Shown: positions 1-8,707 of the stretch, one piece after another
Layout: every line of letters begins with the position of its first letter
Position numbering within the stretch: position 1 is the stretch's first letter
Source: Paracoccaceae bacterium
GTDB lineage: Bacteria > Pseudomonadota > Alphaproteobacteria > Rhodobacterales > Rhodobacteraceae
Assembly (NCBI GenBank): GCA_029862205.1
Contig: JAOTXT010000034.1
Span: 1 to 44,692, forward strand
Direction of reading: 5' to 3'
Length of the DNA: 44,692 nucleotides
The notes under the pieces: generated by a model
Database searches by the model: none
What the model saw: the letters and a program-made list of their open reading frames with translations, nothing else
Told to the model about the DNA's origin: nothing
Translations under genes and position numbers: made by a program

Positions 1-7
1 TCGACCA

Positions 8-460
8 CTAAACACTGATCAAATCGCAATGTCCGAAGCCCTTCCGATAGTCGAGCAAAGAGATGATCGATAGGTCAATCCGAAAGAACGCAAGGTCCTC
101 GGTGGAGGTTTCTGCAGGAAAGTATTCCGCAAGCTGTGGGAACTTCGCGAATATGAGATTGCCGATCTTCTGCTTCTCCTGTTCATCCACAACAAGCGAC
201 GCGGCGCCCGAAGCAGAAATTCCCTCGATTTCCCCCCAACTGTCATAGCTTCGGTTGACTGTAAGTGAGACTTTGTTGTTTGCGGCGATGTTTTGAGCCT
301 TCTGAGCGTCTGCAGCGGTTCCAAAGTAGATTTTGAGCCCGTCGTTGACGAAGCTCACCGTTGTGGCTTGCGGCCATCCATCCTCACGCACAGTTGCGAT
401 TGTCAGATCATTCACGTCCTCCAGAATGGATATGACCTGCGCCTTAACCGCTTCGTCCAT
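8..460 (-). CDS. Pyridoxamine 5'-phosphate oxidase-fold (general stress protein 26-like) protein
   Basis: A 150-residue cytosolic split-barrel flavin- or pyridoxal-binding protein. The N-terminus holds the family signature: a short helix, then LTIATVREDGWPQATTVSF, then a strand KIYFGTAADAQKAQNI, as in stress-related PNPOx-like proteins. It is much shorter than true PdxH and lacks its C-terminal region, so vitamin B6 oxidase activity is unlikely; substrate and cofactor are unknown. A TTG lies two codons upstream at 466, but ATG at 460 is nine bases behind GAGGG and fits the family start better. A perfect FNR/FixK-type palindrome (TTGAT-CGAC-ATCAA) lies about 100 bases upstream, suggesting oxygen-responsive expression. 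The stop is seven bases from the window edge, so the next gene downstream is not visible. The family call is firm; the role is not. Confidence 0.85.
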   Translation of the reverse strand: MDEAVKAQVISILEDVNDLTIATVREDGWPQATTVSFVNDGLKIYFGTAADAQKAQNIAANNKVSLTVNRSYDSWGEIEGISASGAASLVVDEQEKQKIGNLIFAKFPQLAEYFPAETSTEDLAFFRIDLSIISLLDYRKGFGHCDLISV

Positions 461-561
461 GTCCAAACGCCCTCAAACTTCCGCCCACGCCCGCATTCGG
501 CCGTCTGGCATTGGCCCTTTCAAGTTTTTTTACTGCTTTGCAGATGCGGTGTTGCTGGGCG

Positions 562-575
562 TTGATCGACATCAA
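562..575 (-). promoter_or_regulatory. FNR/FixK-type operator
   Basis: TTGAT-CGAC-ATCAA is a perfect match to the consensus shared by FNR, FnrL, FixK and Anr. The only gene it can plausibly serve is the leftward PNPOx-fold gene, whose ATG is about 100 bases away. I see no convincing -10 element at the class II distance, so the promoter geometry is unresolved. Confidence 0.6.
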
Positions 576-733
576 CAAGGCAATCGCCTGCAATCTTTGA
601 AAGCATCAGGTCAGCGATGCTGGACGCTGACGTCCTCTATGGCACATACTGGGCCTTCCGATTATCGGCGTCGAGTTTCTCCTTTTATAAGATAAGCAGA
701 CGTCGCTCGTGCAAGTCCGAAGGCCGTAACTGG

Positions 734-1468
734 TTAATGCTGCCACGACCTTGGCCAGGCCCACCAATCGGCGACCTCGAAGCGCTGTCGCATGATTGGA
801 GAAAGCCCGATCGCCAAAATGCCGATCGAAAACAGGCACCAGATTGCTGGAGCTTCGTTGGGATTTCCGGTCAGAAATCCAGCCAATATCGGACCGACCA
901 AAGCGTGAAATACCACGAAGCGCCAGGCTCCGTAGAGTAGAGGCAACAGAAACACCGCAAAAATATAGCTCGGGAAGCCAGGATGGAGCCCGATGAAATC
1001 CTCGAAGGGGAGCGTCAGGCCATTATATGGGACGTTCCAAGCGATGTGCCATTCGCCCGAAACGAGACAGAGGGTCTCCGCGCACAAGGGTGTCCCCGCT
1101 TTGCAGGCGCCGGCCCATTCCGCCGGGATCAGCTGGCCAAGCATGACCGCGGCCGAGAGCGCGCAAAGACCGTAGACGGCCTTGCTGATCCGCCTCTTCA
1201 CCTTAACCGGAACAAGCTCCAGCATGAAAGCATTCACGAAGAACGGCTGAAGAACGATGTGCAAGAAGGAAGCTAGAGTAATGGCGCGATTTTCTAGTGT
1301 GCCGCACTCGTTAACGACGCCGTAGCCGCCTGCTTGCAAGGCCTCCATCAGGGTGAAATATCCCATCGGGATCCAGATGCCGCGTGGATGTGCGCGCGCA
1401 GCGACGATGCCGGTTGCCGCGGCGCCCGCTCCGACCATCGCTATCGACGCTGTGGCGCTCCAGCACAT
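734..1468 (-). CDS. DUF5765-like polytopic membrane protein
   Basis: A 244-residue inner-membrane protein that starts MCWSATASIAM, the characteristic N-terminus of DUF5765 proteins, and runs through about seven hydrophobic segments. Several conserved cysteines and histidines (NECGTLENR, ETLCLVSGEWHIAWN) sit in loops and could bind metal or form disulfides; this is inference. ATG at 1468 is preceded by AGGAA about six bases upstream. It is divergent from the universal stress protein gene, sharing a 261-base intergenic region. The 3' side faces the PNPOx-fold gene and its operator, with no clear terminator between. Function unknown; the domain label is from memory of the N-terminal signature, so moderately sure. 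Confidence 0.75.
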   Translation of the reverse strand: MCWSATASIAMVGAGAAATGIVAARAHPRGIWIPMGYFTLMEALQAGGYGVVNECGTLENRAITLASFLHIVLQPFFVNAFMLELVPVKVKRRISKAVYGLCALSAAVMLGQLIPAEWAGACKAGTPLCAETLCLVSGEWHIAWNVPYNGLTLPFEDFIGLHPGFPSYIFAVFLLPLLYGAWRFVVFHALVGPILAGFLTGNPNEAPAIWCLFSIGILAIGLSPIMRQRFEVADWWAWPRSWQH

Positions 1469-1729
1469 TCCCTATTCCTATCTCCCTTATTCCTATTTCG
1501 GCGCGATAGATCGTCCATCGAGGATCAAATGGGCACTGAATCTCCACTCAATTGCACAAAGCGGATCTTGCGATCTGGCTCAGTGTTCGTCGTTGATCTG
1601 CCACAATTCCGCTTCGGTGCCTTCGAGTAGATTTAATTGCCTGACGACAACTACAGGTATGGCGAGCGCTCTATGGCCCTGTTTTGGCCTCGGGGGCAAT
1701 CTACCCGGCGCGAATGTAGGAGGGCAAAG

Positions 1730-2185
1730 ATGACCAAGACATTCCTAGTTGCAATCGATGGATCTGACCAAGCCTGGAAGGCACTCGACCTAGCGATCGA
1801 CATCGCCAGACTTTCGGATGCCGAATTAGCCATATTGCATGTGGTTCCCTACGAAGTGTTTCCGGAGGGGCTCAAGGAATTCGCGAAGGGCGAAGGCATC
1901 CAAATCGAAGAAGAGCGCGCCCGCTTTCACGAAGGCAGAACGCTTGCCGATGCGATCACTGCCGAAGCGGCGGCGCGCGCAGCCAAACATGGGCTTCAGT
2001 GCGTCAAAACGCACACCGCCGAAGGTAACGCCGCGAAGGAGATTATTGCGATGGCGAAGTCGAAAGCTGTGGACATGCTGTTCATGGGGAGCCGCGGCCT
2101 CGGCGAGGTCAGGGGACTTCTATTGGGGAGCGTGTCGCACAAGGTCATGAATATGGCGCCTTGCACTTGCGTTACTGTGAAGTGA
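1730..2185 (+). CDS. Universal stress protein UspA family
   Basis: A 151-residue single-domain Usp protein. The N-terminus has the strand-loop FLVAIDGSDQAWKALDLAI with the nucleotide-contacting Asp, and the C-terminus has the ATP-binding motif G-x2-G-x9-G-S as GSRGLGEVRGLLLGSV. It is therefore probably of the ATP-binding class that dimerises in the cytosol under starvation, redox or oxygen stress. An in-frame ATG exists at 1637, but 1730 has an ideal AGGAGGG at 1718-1724 and gives the normal family length. The intergenic region shared with the divergent membrane protein gene holds only a degenerate FNR-like half site near 1593 (two mismatches), so oxygen control is possible but not shown. Confidence 0.93.
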   Translation: MTKTFLVAIDGSDQAWKALDLAIDIARLSDAELAILHVVPYEVFPEGLKEFAKGEGIQIEEERARFHEGRTLADAITAEAAARAAKHGLQCVKTHTAEGNAAKEIIAMAKSKAVDMLFMGSRGLGEVRGLLLGSVSHKVMNMAPCTCVTVK

Positions 2186-2326
2186 ACACGCTGTGATCGC
2201 CGCACGAAGCCGACGTTGCTTGGTGAATGCGTCAGCGGCGTTTCGGCCCAATTTCGACAGTCGACTTTGAAACGTCAGACGTCCATCGGGGAAATCGCTG
2301 CGAAGCCTGGTTGAAAAGCAGCCAAG

Positions 2327-2689
2327 TTAAGCATCTATCCATGCCAATGCGCCGACCTCGTTGTCACCATTGAAATGCTTCACCTCCGCGGCGACGAAAT
2401 GGCCCGCGATTTTCGGCAAGAGCGCTAGCACATTTGAATCGCTCACCAACGCTACTTTCGAGATCTTGCGGTGATGATCACGGACAAATTTGAAATGCGA
2501 GACGAAGCCGCCAAACCCATCCCAACCCGGGAAAGCCTCTGCACAAATCATCAAGCCGTTTAGCACGCCGTGAACCTCGATATACGCATCCGCATCAGCT
2601 GAGAGTGCGGAGAAATCATCGCCTGTAAGCGGCCCTTTGGGTCGGGCTATGAGAATGCCCTTTTCAGTGAGAACTTCGTGCTCAAGCAT
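2327..2689 (-). CDS. SpoIIAA-like (STAS-related) protein
   Basis: A 120-residue cytosolic protein of the SpoIIAA-like fold: N-terminal strands LIARPKGPLTGDDFSAL, a central FPGWDGFGGFVSHFKFVRDHHRKISKVALVSD block that is typical of the family, and a C-terminal FNGDNEVGALAWI tail. In proteobacteria these proteins are usually hypothetical and lack the phosphorylatable serine context of true anti-sigma antagonists. The frame is open upstream to 2815, but those 42 residues are low-quality and the family starts at MLEHEVLTEKG, so ATG at 2689 (behind GGAG) was chosen. It lies among small stress genes and is followed downstream by the convergent uspA. Confidence 0.85.
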   Translation of the reverse strand: MLEHEVLTEKGILIARPKGPLTGDDFSALSADADAYIEVHGVLNGLMICAEAFPGWDGFGGFVSHFKFVRDHHRKISKVALVSDSNVLALLPKIAGHFVAAEVKHFNGDNEVGALAWIDA

Positions 2690-2851
2690 TGCTCCGGCCT
2701 CTTCGTTCGTTTTCGGGTTCGGGATGCCAGGTGATTGAGATGAGCCGTGGCCCTGAGTTTGCATTTGATGAAAGCGGGCGACCGGGGCTTTCGCGGGACT
2801 ATAGACAAAAGCCACAAACGACGGCGCCCTGTTAAAGCTAAATTGCCCTCG

Positions 2852-3190
2852 TCATTTAAGACTTAGGATATAGGCGATTACGTCGTCGGTCTGCTCCTCG
2901 GTTAGCTTGAAATCCGGCATGTCGATGTGGGGCGTACGAAGGAAAACCCTCAGGCTCAATGCTGTCATTTTCGGATCGGCAGCGACTTTAATAAAGGATT
3001 TTCCTGCTGGGATAACTGCCGGTGCTTCTCCCGGTTCGACCTGATGGCAATCGGCACAATGATCTCGCGCGAACCTCAGTCCTTCCGTGGCGTTGCCCAG
3101 CATCTGCTCAGCTGCGACGGTCCTCGTTACGCTATTGGGCTGGGCCAATGACGCCAGCAATAGAATCGCGGAAATGATCAGGTTTCGCAT
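2852..3190 (-). CDS. Small class I cytochrome c, exported
   Basis: A 112-residue monohaem cytochrome. Residues 1-27 form a signal peptide (hydrophobic IISAILLLASLA, then cleavage near VAA-EQ). The haem site is CADCH at residues 45-49, and a likely methionine ligand is in HIDMPDFKLTEEQ, the usual class I C-terminal pattern followed by the helix QTDDVIAYILSL. It would act in the periplasm as an electron carrier, partner unknown. The gene is divergent from the exported isoaspartyl methyltransferase, with a one-mismatch FNR-like site in the shared 196-base region. The family is certain; the redox partner is not. Confidence 0.92.
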   Translation of the reverse strand: MRNLIISAILLLASLAQPNSVTRTVAAEQMLGNATEGLRFARDHCADCHQVEPGEAPAVIPAGKSFIKVAADPKMTALSLRVFLRTPHIDMPDFKLTEEQTDDVIAYILSLK

Positions 3191-3268
3191 TTTCTGCCTT
3201 GCGCCTGCGGGGGTCTCAATGTTCGCACTTGACTCAAATCATTGTGCCGCAGCCGCTGGAGTTCTTTT

Positions 3269-3282
3269 TTGACCTGGAGCAA
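3269..3282. promoter_or_regulatory. Imperfect FNR/FixK-like site between cytochrome c and pcm genes
   Basis: TTGAC-CTGG-AGCAA differs at one position from TTGAY-N4-RTCAA. It lies about 80 bases upstream of the cytochrome c start on the minus strand and about 105 bases upstream of the methyltransferase on the plus strand. One mismatch makes this weak on its own. Confidence 0.3.
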
Positions 3283-3386
3283 TTCGCGTCGTTCCGACTC
3301 CAAAGCAGACGATTTCATTCAATCTGTGCATCCACGAGACCGGATACTCGACCATCCTTTCGCGCAATGAGATAGAGGTATCGCGC

Positions 3387-4160
3387 TTGATAATGGATCA
3401 CCTGGCGATCGTTGTTCGGATCACAAGAATCCTCTTGTGTACTCTGCTCGCCTGCCTCGGCGCATCGGCTCTACCCGGCGCCGCCAGTGCTGCTGATTGG
3501 GAAGCAGAGCGCCTCGAGATGGTCGAGACCATCGAGAACTACCGGGCGCATGCCGGGAACATCCTCGCGGCTTATGGGGGATTCTCTCCGCGTGTGCTCG
3601 AAGCGATGCGGATAGTCGAGCGGCACAAGTTCGTGCCCGACCGAATGGTGCCGATGGCCTATGACGACATGCCGCTGCCGATCGGATTCGGACAGACGAT
3701 TTCGCAGCCGTTCATCGTGGCGCTGATGACGCACCTCCTCGAGCCCGAGCCGGATCACACCGTGCTCGAGATTGGGACTGGGTCAGGCTACCAAGCTGCC
3801 GTGCTGTCGCCGCTGGTGAAGACGGTCTGCACAATCGAGATCATCACCGGGCTCGGCGAAATCGCCGCCAAGCGCCTTTCGCAACTCGGCTACGACAACG
3901 TCCAGACAAAGATAGCTGACGGGTATTTCGGCTGGCCCGAATGCGGTCCCTTCGACGGCATCGTGGTCACCGCCGCATCGGATCATGTCCCGCCGCCGCT
4001 TCTTGAGCAACTTAATCCGGGCGGCCGCATGGTTATCCCTGTCGGCGGCAGGTTCTCGATCCAGCATCTGACGCTGATCGAAAAAGACAAAGCGGGTGCG
4101 GTGACGACCTATCAGCTTCTTCCCGTGCGATTTGTGCCCTTCACCCGCGGCGTGCGATGA
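3387..4160 (+). CDS. pcm: Protein-L-isoaspartate O-methyltransferase with signal peptide
   Basis: PIMT repairs damaged L-isoaspartyl and D-aspartyl residues by SAM-dependent methylation. The SAM motif is VLEIGTGSGYQAAVLSPL near residue 126, followed by the acidic strand VCTIEI, and the substrate motif GFGQTISQPFIVALMT near residue 103 is canonical. Unusually, residues 1-36 form a clear export signal (hydrophobic ILLCTLLACLGASALP, then ASA-AD), so the enzyme is predicted to be periplasmic, where SAM supply is a puzzle. The start is either TTG 3387, eight bases after GAGG, or ATG 3393. The stop overlaps the next gene by four bases (ATGA), so the two are translationally coupled. Confidence 0.92.
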   Translation: MIMDHLAIVVRITRILLCTLLACLGASALPGAASAADWEAERLEMVETIENYRAHAGNILAAYGGFSPRVLEAMRIVERHKFVPDRMVPMAYDDMPLPIGFGQTISQPFIVALMTHLLEPEPDHTVLEIGTGSGYQAAVLSPLVKTVCTIEIITGLGEIAAKRLSQLGYDNVQTKIADGYFGWPECGPFDGIVVTAASDHVPPPLLEQLNPGGRMVIPVGGRFSIQHLTLIEKDKAGAVTTYQLLPVRFVPFTRGVR

Positions 4161-6571
4161 TCTCGCGCCCAGCACTGGCCATCATCTCAGCCTCGATCCT
4201 GGCCTACGAGGTTCTACTGGTTCGATTATTCGCGATCGTGCAGTGGCACCATTTCGCGTTCATGGCGATCAGCGTCGCTCTGCTTGGCTTCGGTATCAGC
4301 GGCGCGCTGTTGGCGGTCTGGAAATCTTGGGCCGAACGCCACAGCGCGCGAATCTTCAACGTTTCCGCTGTGGTTTTCGGTATCACTGCGCCCGCTGCTT
4401 TCCTTCTGGCACAAAGCCTCCCTTTCAACGCCCTCGCTGTCATCTGGAGGCCGTCGCAGCTCCTCTATCTCGGGATCATCTACATCCTGCTGGCGGTTCC
4501 GTTTACCGCGGGTGCGGCCTGTATCGGGTTGGCTTTTCTCGAAGGCAAGGCAGAGCCCGGGCGCGTATATCTCTGGAATTTGTTAGGATCTGGGGCCGGA
4601 GCGCTCGGCGTCCTTGCACCGTTGTCGGTCTTGCCACCAATGATCTGCCTGGCACTTACCGGCGGGTTGGGATTTGCCGCCTCCGCGGTAAATACCGCCA
4701 GGCATGGCGACCTTCGGAGTTTGGTGTTGGTCGCCGCGTTGGCCGGCGCGGCCGGGGGGGCATGGACCGTGTCGCCGTCGACGTGGACGTCGCTGCGCAT
4801 CTCCGAGTTCAAGGGGCAAAGCCAATCGCTTGGCGTTCACGACGCAAGACTCGTGGCCGAGCGCTCCGGACCGCTCGCGCTTCTTTCCGTCATCGAGAGC
4901 CCTAGCGTTCCCTTTCGTTTTGCACCCGGTCTCAGCCTGCAATCTCCTGCTCTGCCGCCGGAGCAGCTCGGCGTCTTTGCCGACGGAGAGTTTACGGATG
5001 CGATCGATGTCTGGGACGGGCGCCCCGAAAGCCTCGCTTATCTCGATCAATCCACCGACGCGTTGGCCTATTCTCTCACTCAATTGCCGGAAGTACTCGT
5101 GCTTGGGGCGGGCGGCGGCCGGGCGGTCAGGCAAGCGATTGCCCATGGCGCGGCGCGGATCGACGCGGTCGAACGTAACCCGGACCTCCACCGGCTCGTT
5201 GCCGAGGATTTTGCCGAGAGGGCGGGGAATGTCTTTGCTAGGCCCGATGTGACGTCCCACATAGCCGATGCGCGGCATTTTCTTACCGCGAGCGCGCGGG
5301 ACTGGGACCTCATCGTCTACCCATTTATCGCGGGTGATCCGGGAGGCTCTCTTGCCCTCACCGAAAGCTACCTGCACACGGTCGAAGCTTTTCGGTCCGC
5401 GTATCGCCGTTTGCGCCCGGATGGCTGGCTGAGCATCACCAGCCGAATGGAGCTGCCGCCCAGAATCGTGCCGAAATTGCTATCGACACTCAGACGCGCC
5501 CTCGATCAGGAACGGATGCGTGAGCCTCGCACGGGTCTGATCGTCATACGCGGCATCACGACGGTCACGGTGCTGGTGAAACGTGGCGCCGTGTCGGCAA
5601 GCGACATTGCCGCCACGAAAGCGTTTGCCGAGTCTCGCGCATTTGACCTGGTCCACTATCCTGGTATGGCCGCCGAGGAGGCGAACCGCAGAAACGTCCT
5701 GGAAAGCCCGGATTATTTTGAGATCGCATCCGCGCTCACGGGCGAACAACACCTCGACCTCGTCGGCTCTTATAAGTTCGACATCACCCCAGCGACGGAC
5801 GACAAGCCCTATTTCTTCGACTTTTTCCGTTGGGCAACGCTGCCGGAGCTGCTGGCGCTGGGACCGGCCGGAGGCGCGGCCCTGCTCGAACTCGGCAAAC
5901 TTATTGTGTTGGCCACGCTCGTCCAGGCGATGGCGATCAGTCTGCTGCTGGTCCTGTTGCCGTTGCGCGCGGGGCACTTCCGCCCCAAGTCGAAGCGGAC
6001 GGTCCTGCGTTTCGGAGCGTATTTCCTGGCGCTGGGCCTCGCCTTCATGTTCATCGAGATCGCCTGGATACAGAAGTTCGTGCTGTTCGTCGGCCACCCG
6101 CTCTACGCGGTTTCCGTCGCCCTCGCGGGGTTTCTTGTATTTGCTGGCATCGGCGCAGCGCTGTCGGCTCGGTTGGAGCGAAATCTGCCAAGCGCCGGAA
6201 ACGTGGCAATCGGCGTCGCTGTCGTCGCCATCGCTTTGACGGCGCTCGGCTACCTCGCGATTTTGCCACCGCTCTTCAACGCGCTCGCCACGTTGTCGGA
6301 TGCAATGCGGATTGTCATTACCTTCGCGCTGATCGCGCCGCTCGCCTTCTTCATGGGCATGCCATTCCCGCTTGGTCTTGCGCTTGTTGCGCGCAGCGAT
6401 CCTGACTTCGTTCCCTGGGCCTGGGGTCTCAACGGATGTGCTTCAGTCGTCGGTGTTACGGCAGCGACTTTGGTGACGATGCATTTCGGCTTCCAGACCG
6501 CGGTCGCCGTCGCCGTCGCGACTTACCTGGTAGGATGGTTATCCCTGCGCATTCGTACCGCAGATTCTTGA
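4157..6571 (+). CDS. Polytopic membrane protein with spermidine-synthase-like SAM domain
   Basis: An 804-residue three-part protein. Residues 1-215 are about six membrane helices beginning with the EVLLVRLFAIVQWHHFAFMAIS pattern seen in membrane-embedded spermidine-synthase homologues. Residues about 300-480 form a Rossmann methyltransferase-like domain with VLVLGAGGGRAVRQA near residue 314 and the acidic IDAVERN. Residues 570-800 add about seven helices, including GMPFPLGLALV. True aminopropyltransferase residues are not evident, so SAM or decarboxylated-SAM use and the product are unknown. It is coupled by ATGA overlap to the exported isoaspartyl methyltransferase, so it may supply or transfer methyl groups across the membrane; that is speculation. 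Confidence 0.85.
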   Translation: MISRPALAIISASILAYEVLLVRLFAIVQWHHFAFMAISVALLGFGISGALLAVWKSWAERHSARIFNVSAVVFGITAPAAFLLAQSLPFNALAVIWRPSQLLYLGIIYILLAVPFTAGAACIGLAFLEGKAEPGRVYLWNLLGSGAGALGVLAPLSVLPPMICLALTGGLGFAASAVNTARHGDLRSLVLVAALAGAAGGAWTVSPSTWTSLRISEFKGQSQSLGVHDARLVAERSGPLALLSVIESPSVPFRFAPGLSLQSPALPPEQLGVFADGEFTDAIDVWDGRPESLAYLDQSTDALAYSLTQLPEVLVLGAGGGRAVRQAIAHGAARIDAVERNPDLHRLVAEDFAERAGNVFARPDVTSHIADARHFLTASARDWDLIVYPFIAGDPGGSLALTESYLHTVEAFRSAYRRLRPDGWLSITSRMELPPRIVPKLLSTLRRALDQERMREPRTGLIVIRGITTVTVLVKRGAVSASDIAATKAFAESRAFDLVHYPGMAAEEANRRNVLESPDYFEIASALTGEQHLDLVGSYKFDITPATDDKPYFFDFFRWATLPELLALGPAGGAALLELGKLIVLATLVQAMAISLLLVLLPLRAGHFRPKSKRTVLRFGAYFLALGLAFMFIEIAWIQKFVLFVGHPLYAVSVALAGFLVFAGIGAALSARLERNLPSAGNVAIGVAVVAIALTALGYLAILPPLFNALATLSDAMRIVITFALIAPLAFFMGMPFPLGLALVARSDPDFVPWAWGLNGCASVVGVTAATLVTMHFGFQTAVAVAVATYLVGWLSLRIRTADS

Positions 6572-7001
6572 TTCGAGCTGGACCCGGGATGCAACATCCA
6601 CTGAGGAGTTCCGCGTGCTCCTGATCGGACGACGGCGGATACCCGTTGTTGGCACAACCCGGACCTTCAGCGCCGAGCGCTTCCAGGTCCGCACTCCGCC
6701 GGATCGCCGACCGTCGAGCCTTAACGTCGGTTGCGCGCCTGAGAGAGCGCCCCTGCAAGCCCCTCTGAGGGCCACGCCCGCTCAGGGCCACCTGGACCCC
6801 CTGAAACCCGAAGCCGAGTTCCGGGGCGTTTTTGGCGACAGATACGTCCGGCCAAGACGATCCAAGAGGCTTTAGCGCTGGTTGGGAACCGCCCCGCCCG
6901 CCCTAACTTGCCGGACGGGCGCAGTCAAAGATGCTCCTAGGCGGCGTCGACGAGTTGGATCATGATGAAGACGGCGGCAAGCGTACGAAGGGTGAGGAGA
7001 A
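6572..7001. other. Intergenic region without a supported gene
   Basis: This 430-base gap has short open frames on both strands (for example 6615-6875 plus) with arginine- and proline-rich, unfamily-like translations. A GC-rich inverted repeat (CGCCCG near 6896, CGGGCG near 6915) might be a weak terminator. No operator or promoter was convincing. Confidence 0.5.
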
Positions 7002-8357
7002 ATGACCGGATACGCCGATAGTCGTGGTCGCTGGGGCTGGATGCTGTTCGACTGGGCCAGCCAACCCTATCACACGCTGATCATCACCTTTATCTTTGCC
7101 CCCTATTTCGCCTCAACCGTCGTGCCTGACCCGGTGATCGGGCAGGAGATGTGGGGCTGGGCCGCCGCCGTGGGCGGCGGTGTCGTCGCGGTGCTGGCCC
7201 CGGTGCTGGGGGCCATGGCCGACGTGACCGGGCCGCGCAAGCCGTGGATCGCGTTCTTCTCGCTTTTCTACATCCTCGGCGCCTGGTTGCTCTGGAGCGC
7301 GACGCCGGGCGCGGAGGACGTGGTCTTCATACTCGGCGCGTTCGTCATCGGTTTGATCGGGGTCGAGTGTGCCACCGTCTTCACTAACGCCATGATGCCC
7401 GGCCTCGTCCCGAGGGAGAACCTGGGCCGCCTCTCCGGCTCCGGCTGGGCGATCGGTTATGTGGGTGGCGTAATTGCGCTGTTCATTGTGCTGGCGCTGT
7501 TGGCCGAGAATGAAGAGACCGGCAAGACCCTGATTGGCATGGACCCGATCTTTGGCCTCGACGCGGCGGCGCGCGAGGGAACGCGGGCGGTCGGGCCGCT
7601 GACGGCGATATGGTACGCGGTTTTTATCATCCCGCTGTTTCTCTGGACCCCCGACGCCCCGCGCCGGGCGGAGATGAAGGGCTCTGTCCGGCGCGGGCTG
7701 GCGGAATTGCTACAGGCGATCCGCGACCTGTGGGAGCGGCCGAGCCTCGGCTGGTTCCTCGCATCCAGCATGTTCTATCGCGACGCGCTGAACGGTTTCT
7801 ACGTATTCGGCGGCATCTATGCGGCAGGCGTCCTGGGCTGGAGCATCGTTGATATTGGCGTCTTCGGCATCATCGCCGCGTCTGTGGGGGCACTGGGCGC
7901 ATGGCTCGGCGGACGAGCCGACGCGCGGTTTGGCCCAAAGCCGGTGGCCTTTTATTGCATCCTGGCGCTGATCGCAGGCTCGATCGCCGGCATCTCGGCC
8001 AGCCGCGAGGCGGTATTTTTCGTCATCCAGGTGGAGCCGGATTCGCGCTTGCCTGATATCCTCTTCTACTTTGTCGGCGCGGTGATTGGCGCGGCGGGCG
8101 GGGCCTTGCTGGCGGCCTCGCGCAACCTTCTGGTACGCCAGGCCGATGAACGCCGGATCACGGCGGAATTCGGCATGTACGCGCTGGCCGGCAAGGCCAC
8201 CGCATTCCTGGCCCCGGCTTCCATCGCGCTGGTGACGGGCCTGTCGGGCAGTCAGCGCATCGGCGTTTCGCCGGTGGTGGCGTTGTTCGTGCTGGGGCTT
8301 GTGCTGCTGATGTTCGTGCGGGACGGTGAGGGCGAAAAACATCAGGCACTCGCTTAA
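7002..8357 (+). CDS. UMF1-family MFS transporter (Atg22-like)
   Basis: A 451-residue 12-helix inner-membrane transporter. It begins with the UMF1 signature WGWMLFDWASQPYHTLIITFIFAPYF, then the MFS loop LGAMADVTGPRKPWI after helix 2, and has FTNAMMPGLVPRENLGRLSGSGWAIGYVGG, typical of the Atg22/UMF1 clade. Yeast Atg22 exports amino acids from the vacuole; bacterial substrates are not established. The ATG is two bases after GAGGAG, with AAGGGTGAGG also usable. It appears monocistronic, with no clear terminator in the following 70 bases. Confidence 0.92.
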   Translation: MTGYADSRGRWGWMLFDWASQPYHTLIITFIFAPYFASTVVPDPVIGQEMWGWAAAVGGGVVAVLAPVLGAMADVTGPRKPWIAFFSLFYILGAWLLWSATPGAEDVVFILGAFVIGLIGVECATVFTNAMMPGLVPRENLGRLSGSGWAIGYVGGVIALFIVLALLAENEETGKTLIGMDPIFGLDAAAREGTRAVGPLTAIWYAVFIIPLFLWTPDAPRRAEMKGSVRRGLAELLQAIRDLWERPSLGWFLASSMFYRDALNGFYVFGGIYAAGVLGWSIVDIGVFGIIAASVGALGAWLGGRADARFGPKPVAFYCILALIAGSIAGISASREAVFFVIQVEPDSRLPDILFYFVGAVIGAAGGALLAASRNLLVRQADERRITAEFGMYALAGKATAFLAPASIALVTGLSGSQRIGVSPVVALFVLGLVLLMFVRDGEGEKHQALA

Positions 8358-8429
8358 AGCGATTTCATACATGCGGGCCGAGGCCATCCAAGGGGCTGTT
8401 GCACTTGTCGGATATCCCGAGGTGAACGT

Positions 8430-8675
8430 CTAAGATTGGATGTGTCGGGACACGTCGCCCATCTTGATCATGAAGATGGCGAAGATCAGCAGCAGGACTC
8501 CCATGGCAATGGATGCCAGCGCGATGAACCAGACGAGCAGCGCGGGAACCATGAAAATCAGCGCGCCGACTGCAATCATTAACAGGCCCGGCAGCGGCAG
8601 CAGGAACTTCGGCAGCGAATTTTTAGACATCCCCTTGCAGGTCTCGGCAGGCGAACACGGTGATTGCGGCGTCAT
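8430..8675 (-). CDS. Small two-helix membrane protein
   Basis: An 81-residue protein with a short polar N-terminus and two adjacent hydrophobic segments (LPGLLMIAVGALIFMV and LLVWFIALASIAMGVLLLIFAIFM), ending in a short charged tail. ATG at 8675 is preceded by AGAGGTGA five bases upstream; an internal ATG at 8630 would remove 15 residues. It follows the frameshifted AhpD-like gene by only 33 bases in the same direction, so the two are probably one unit. I do not recognise a named family; the length and helices suggest a small membrane stress or envelope protein. Confidence 0.6.
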   Translation of the reverse strand: MTPQSPCSPAETCKGMSKNSLPKFLLPLPGLLMIAVGALIFMVPALLVWFIALASIAMGVLLLIFAIFMIKMGDVSRHIQS

Positions 8676-8707
8676 TGCTTCACCTCTGGTTGCTGAGTTG
8701 GGTCTTG

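Noticed and set aside
1591-1604. FNR-like site TTGAT-CTGC-CACAA upstream of the universal stress gene
   Set aside because: Two mismatches in one half site; too weak to list.
6615-6875. 86-residue plus frame after the spermidine-synthase-like gene
   Set aside because: Arginine- and proline-rich translation without family features or ribosome site.
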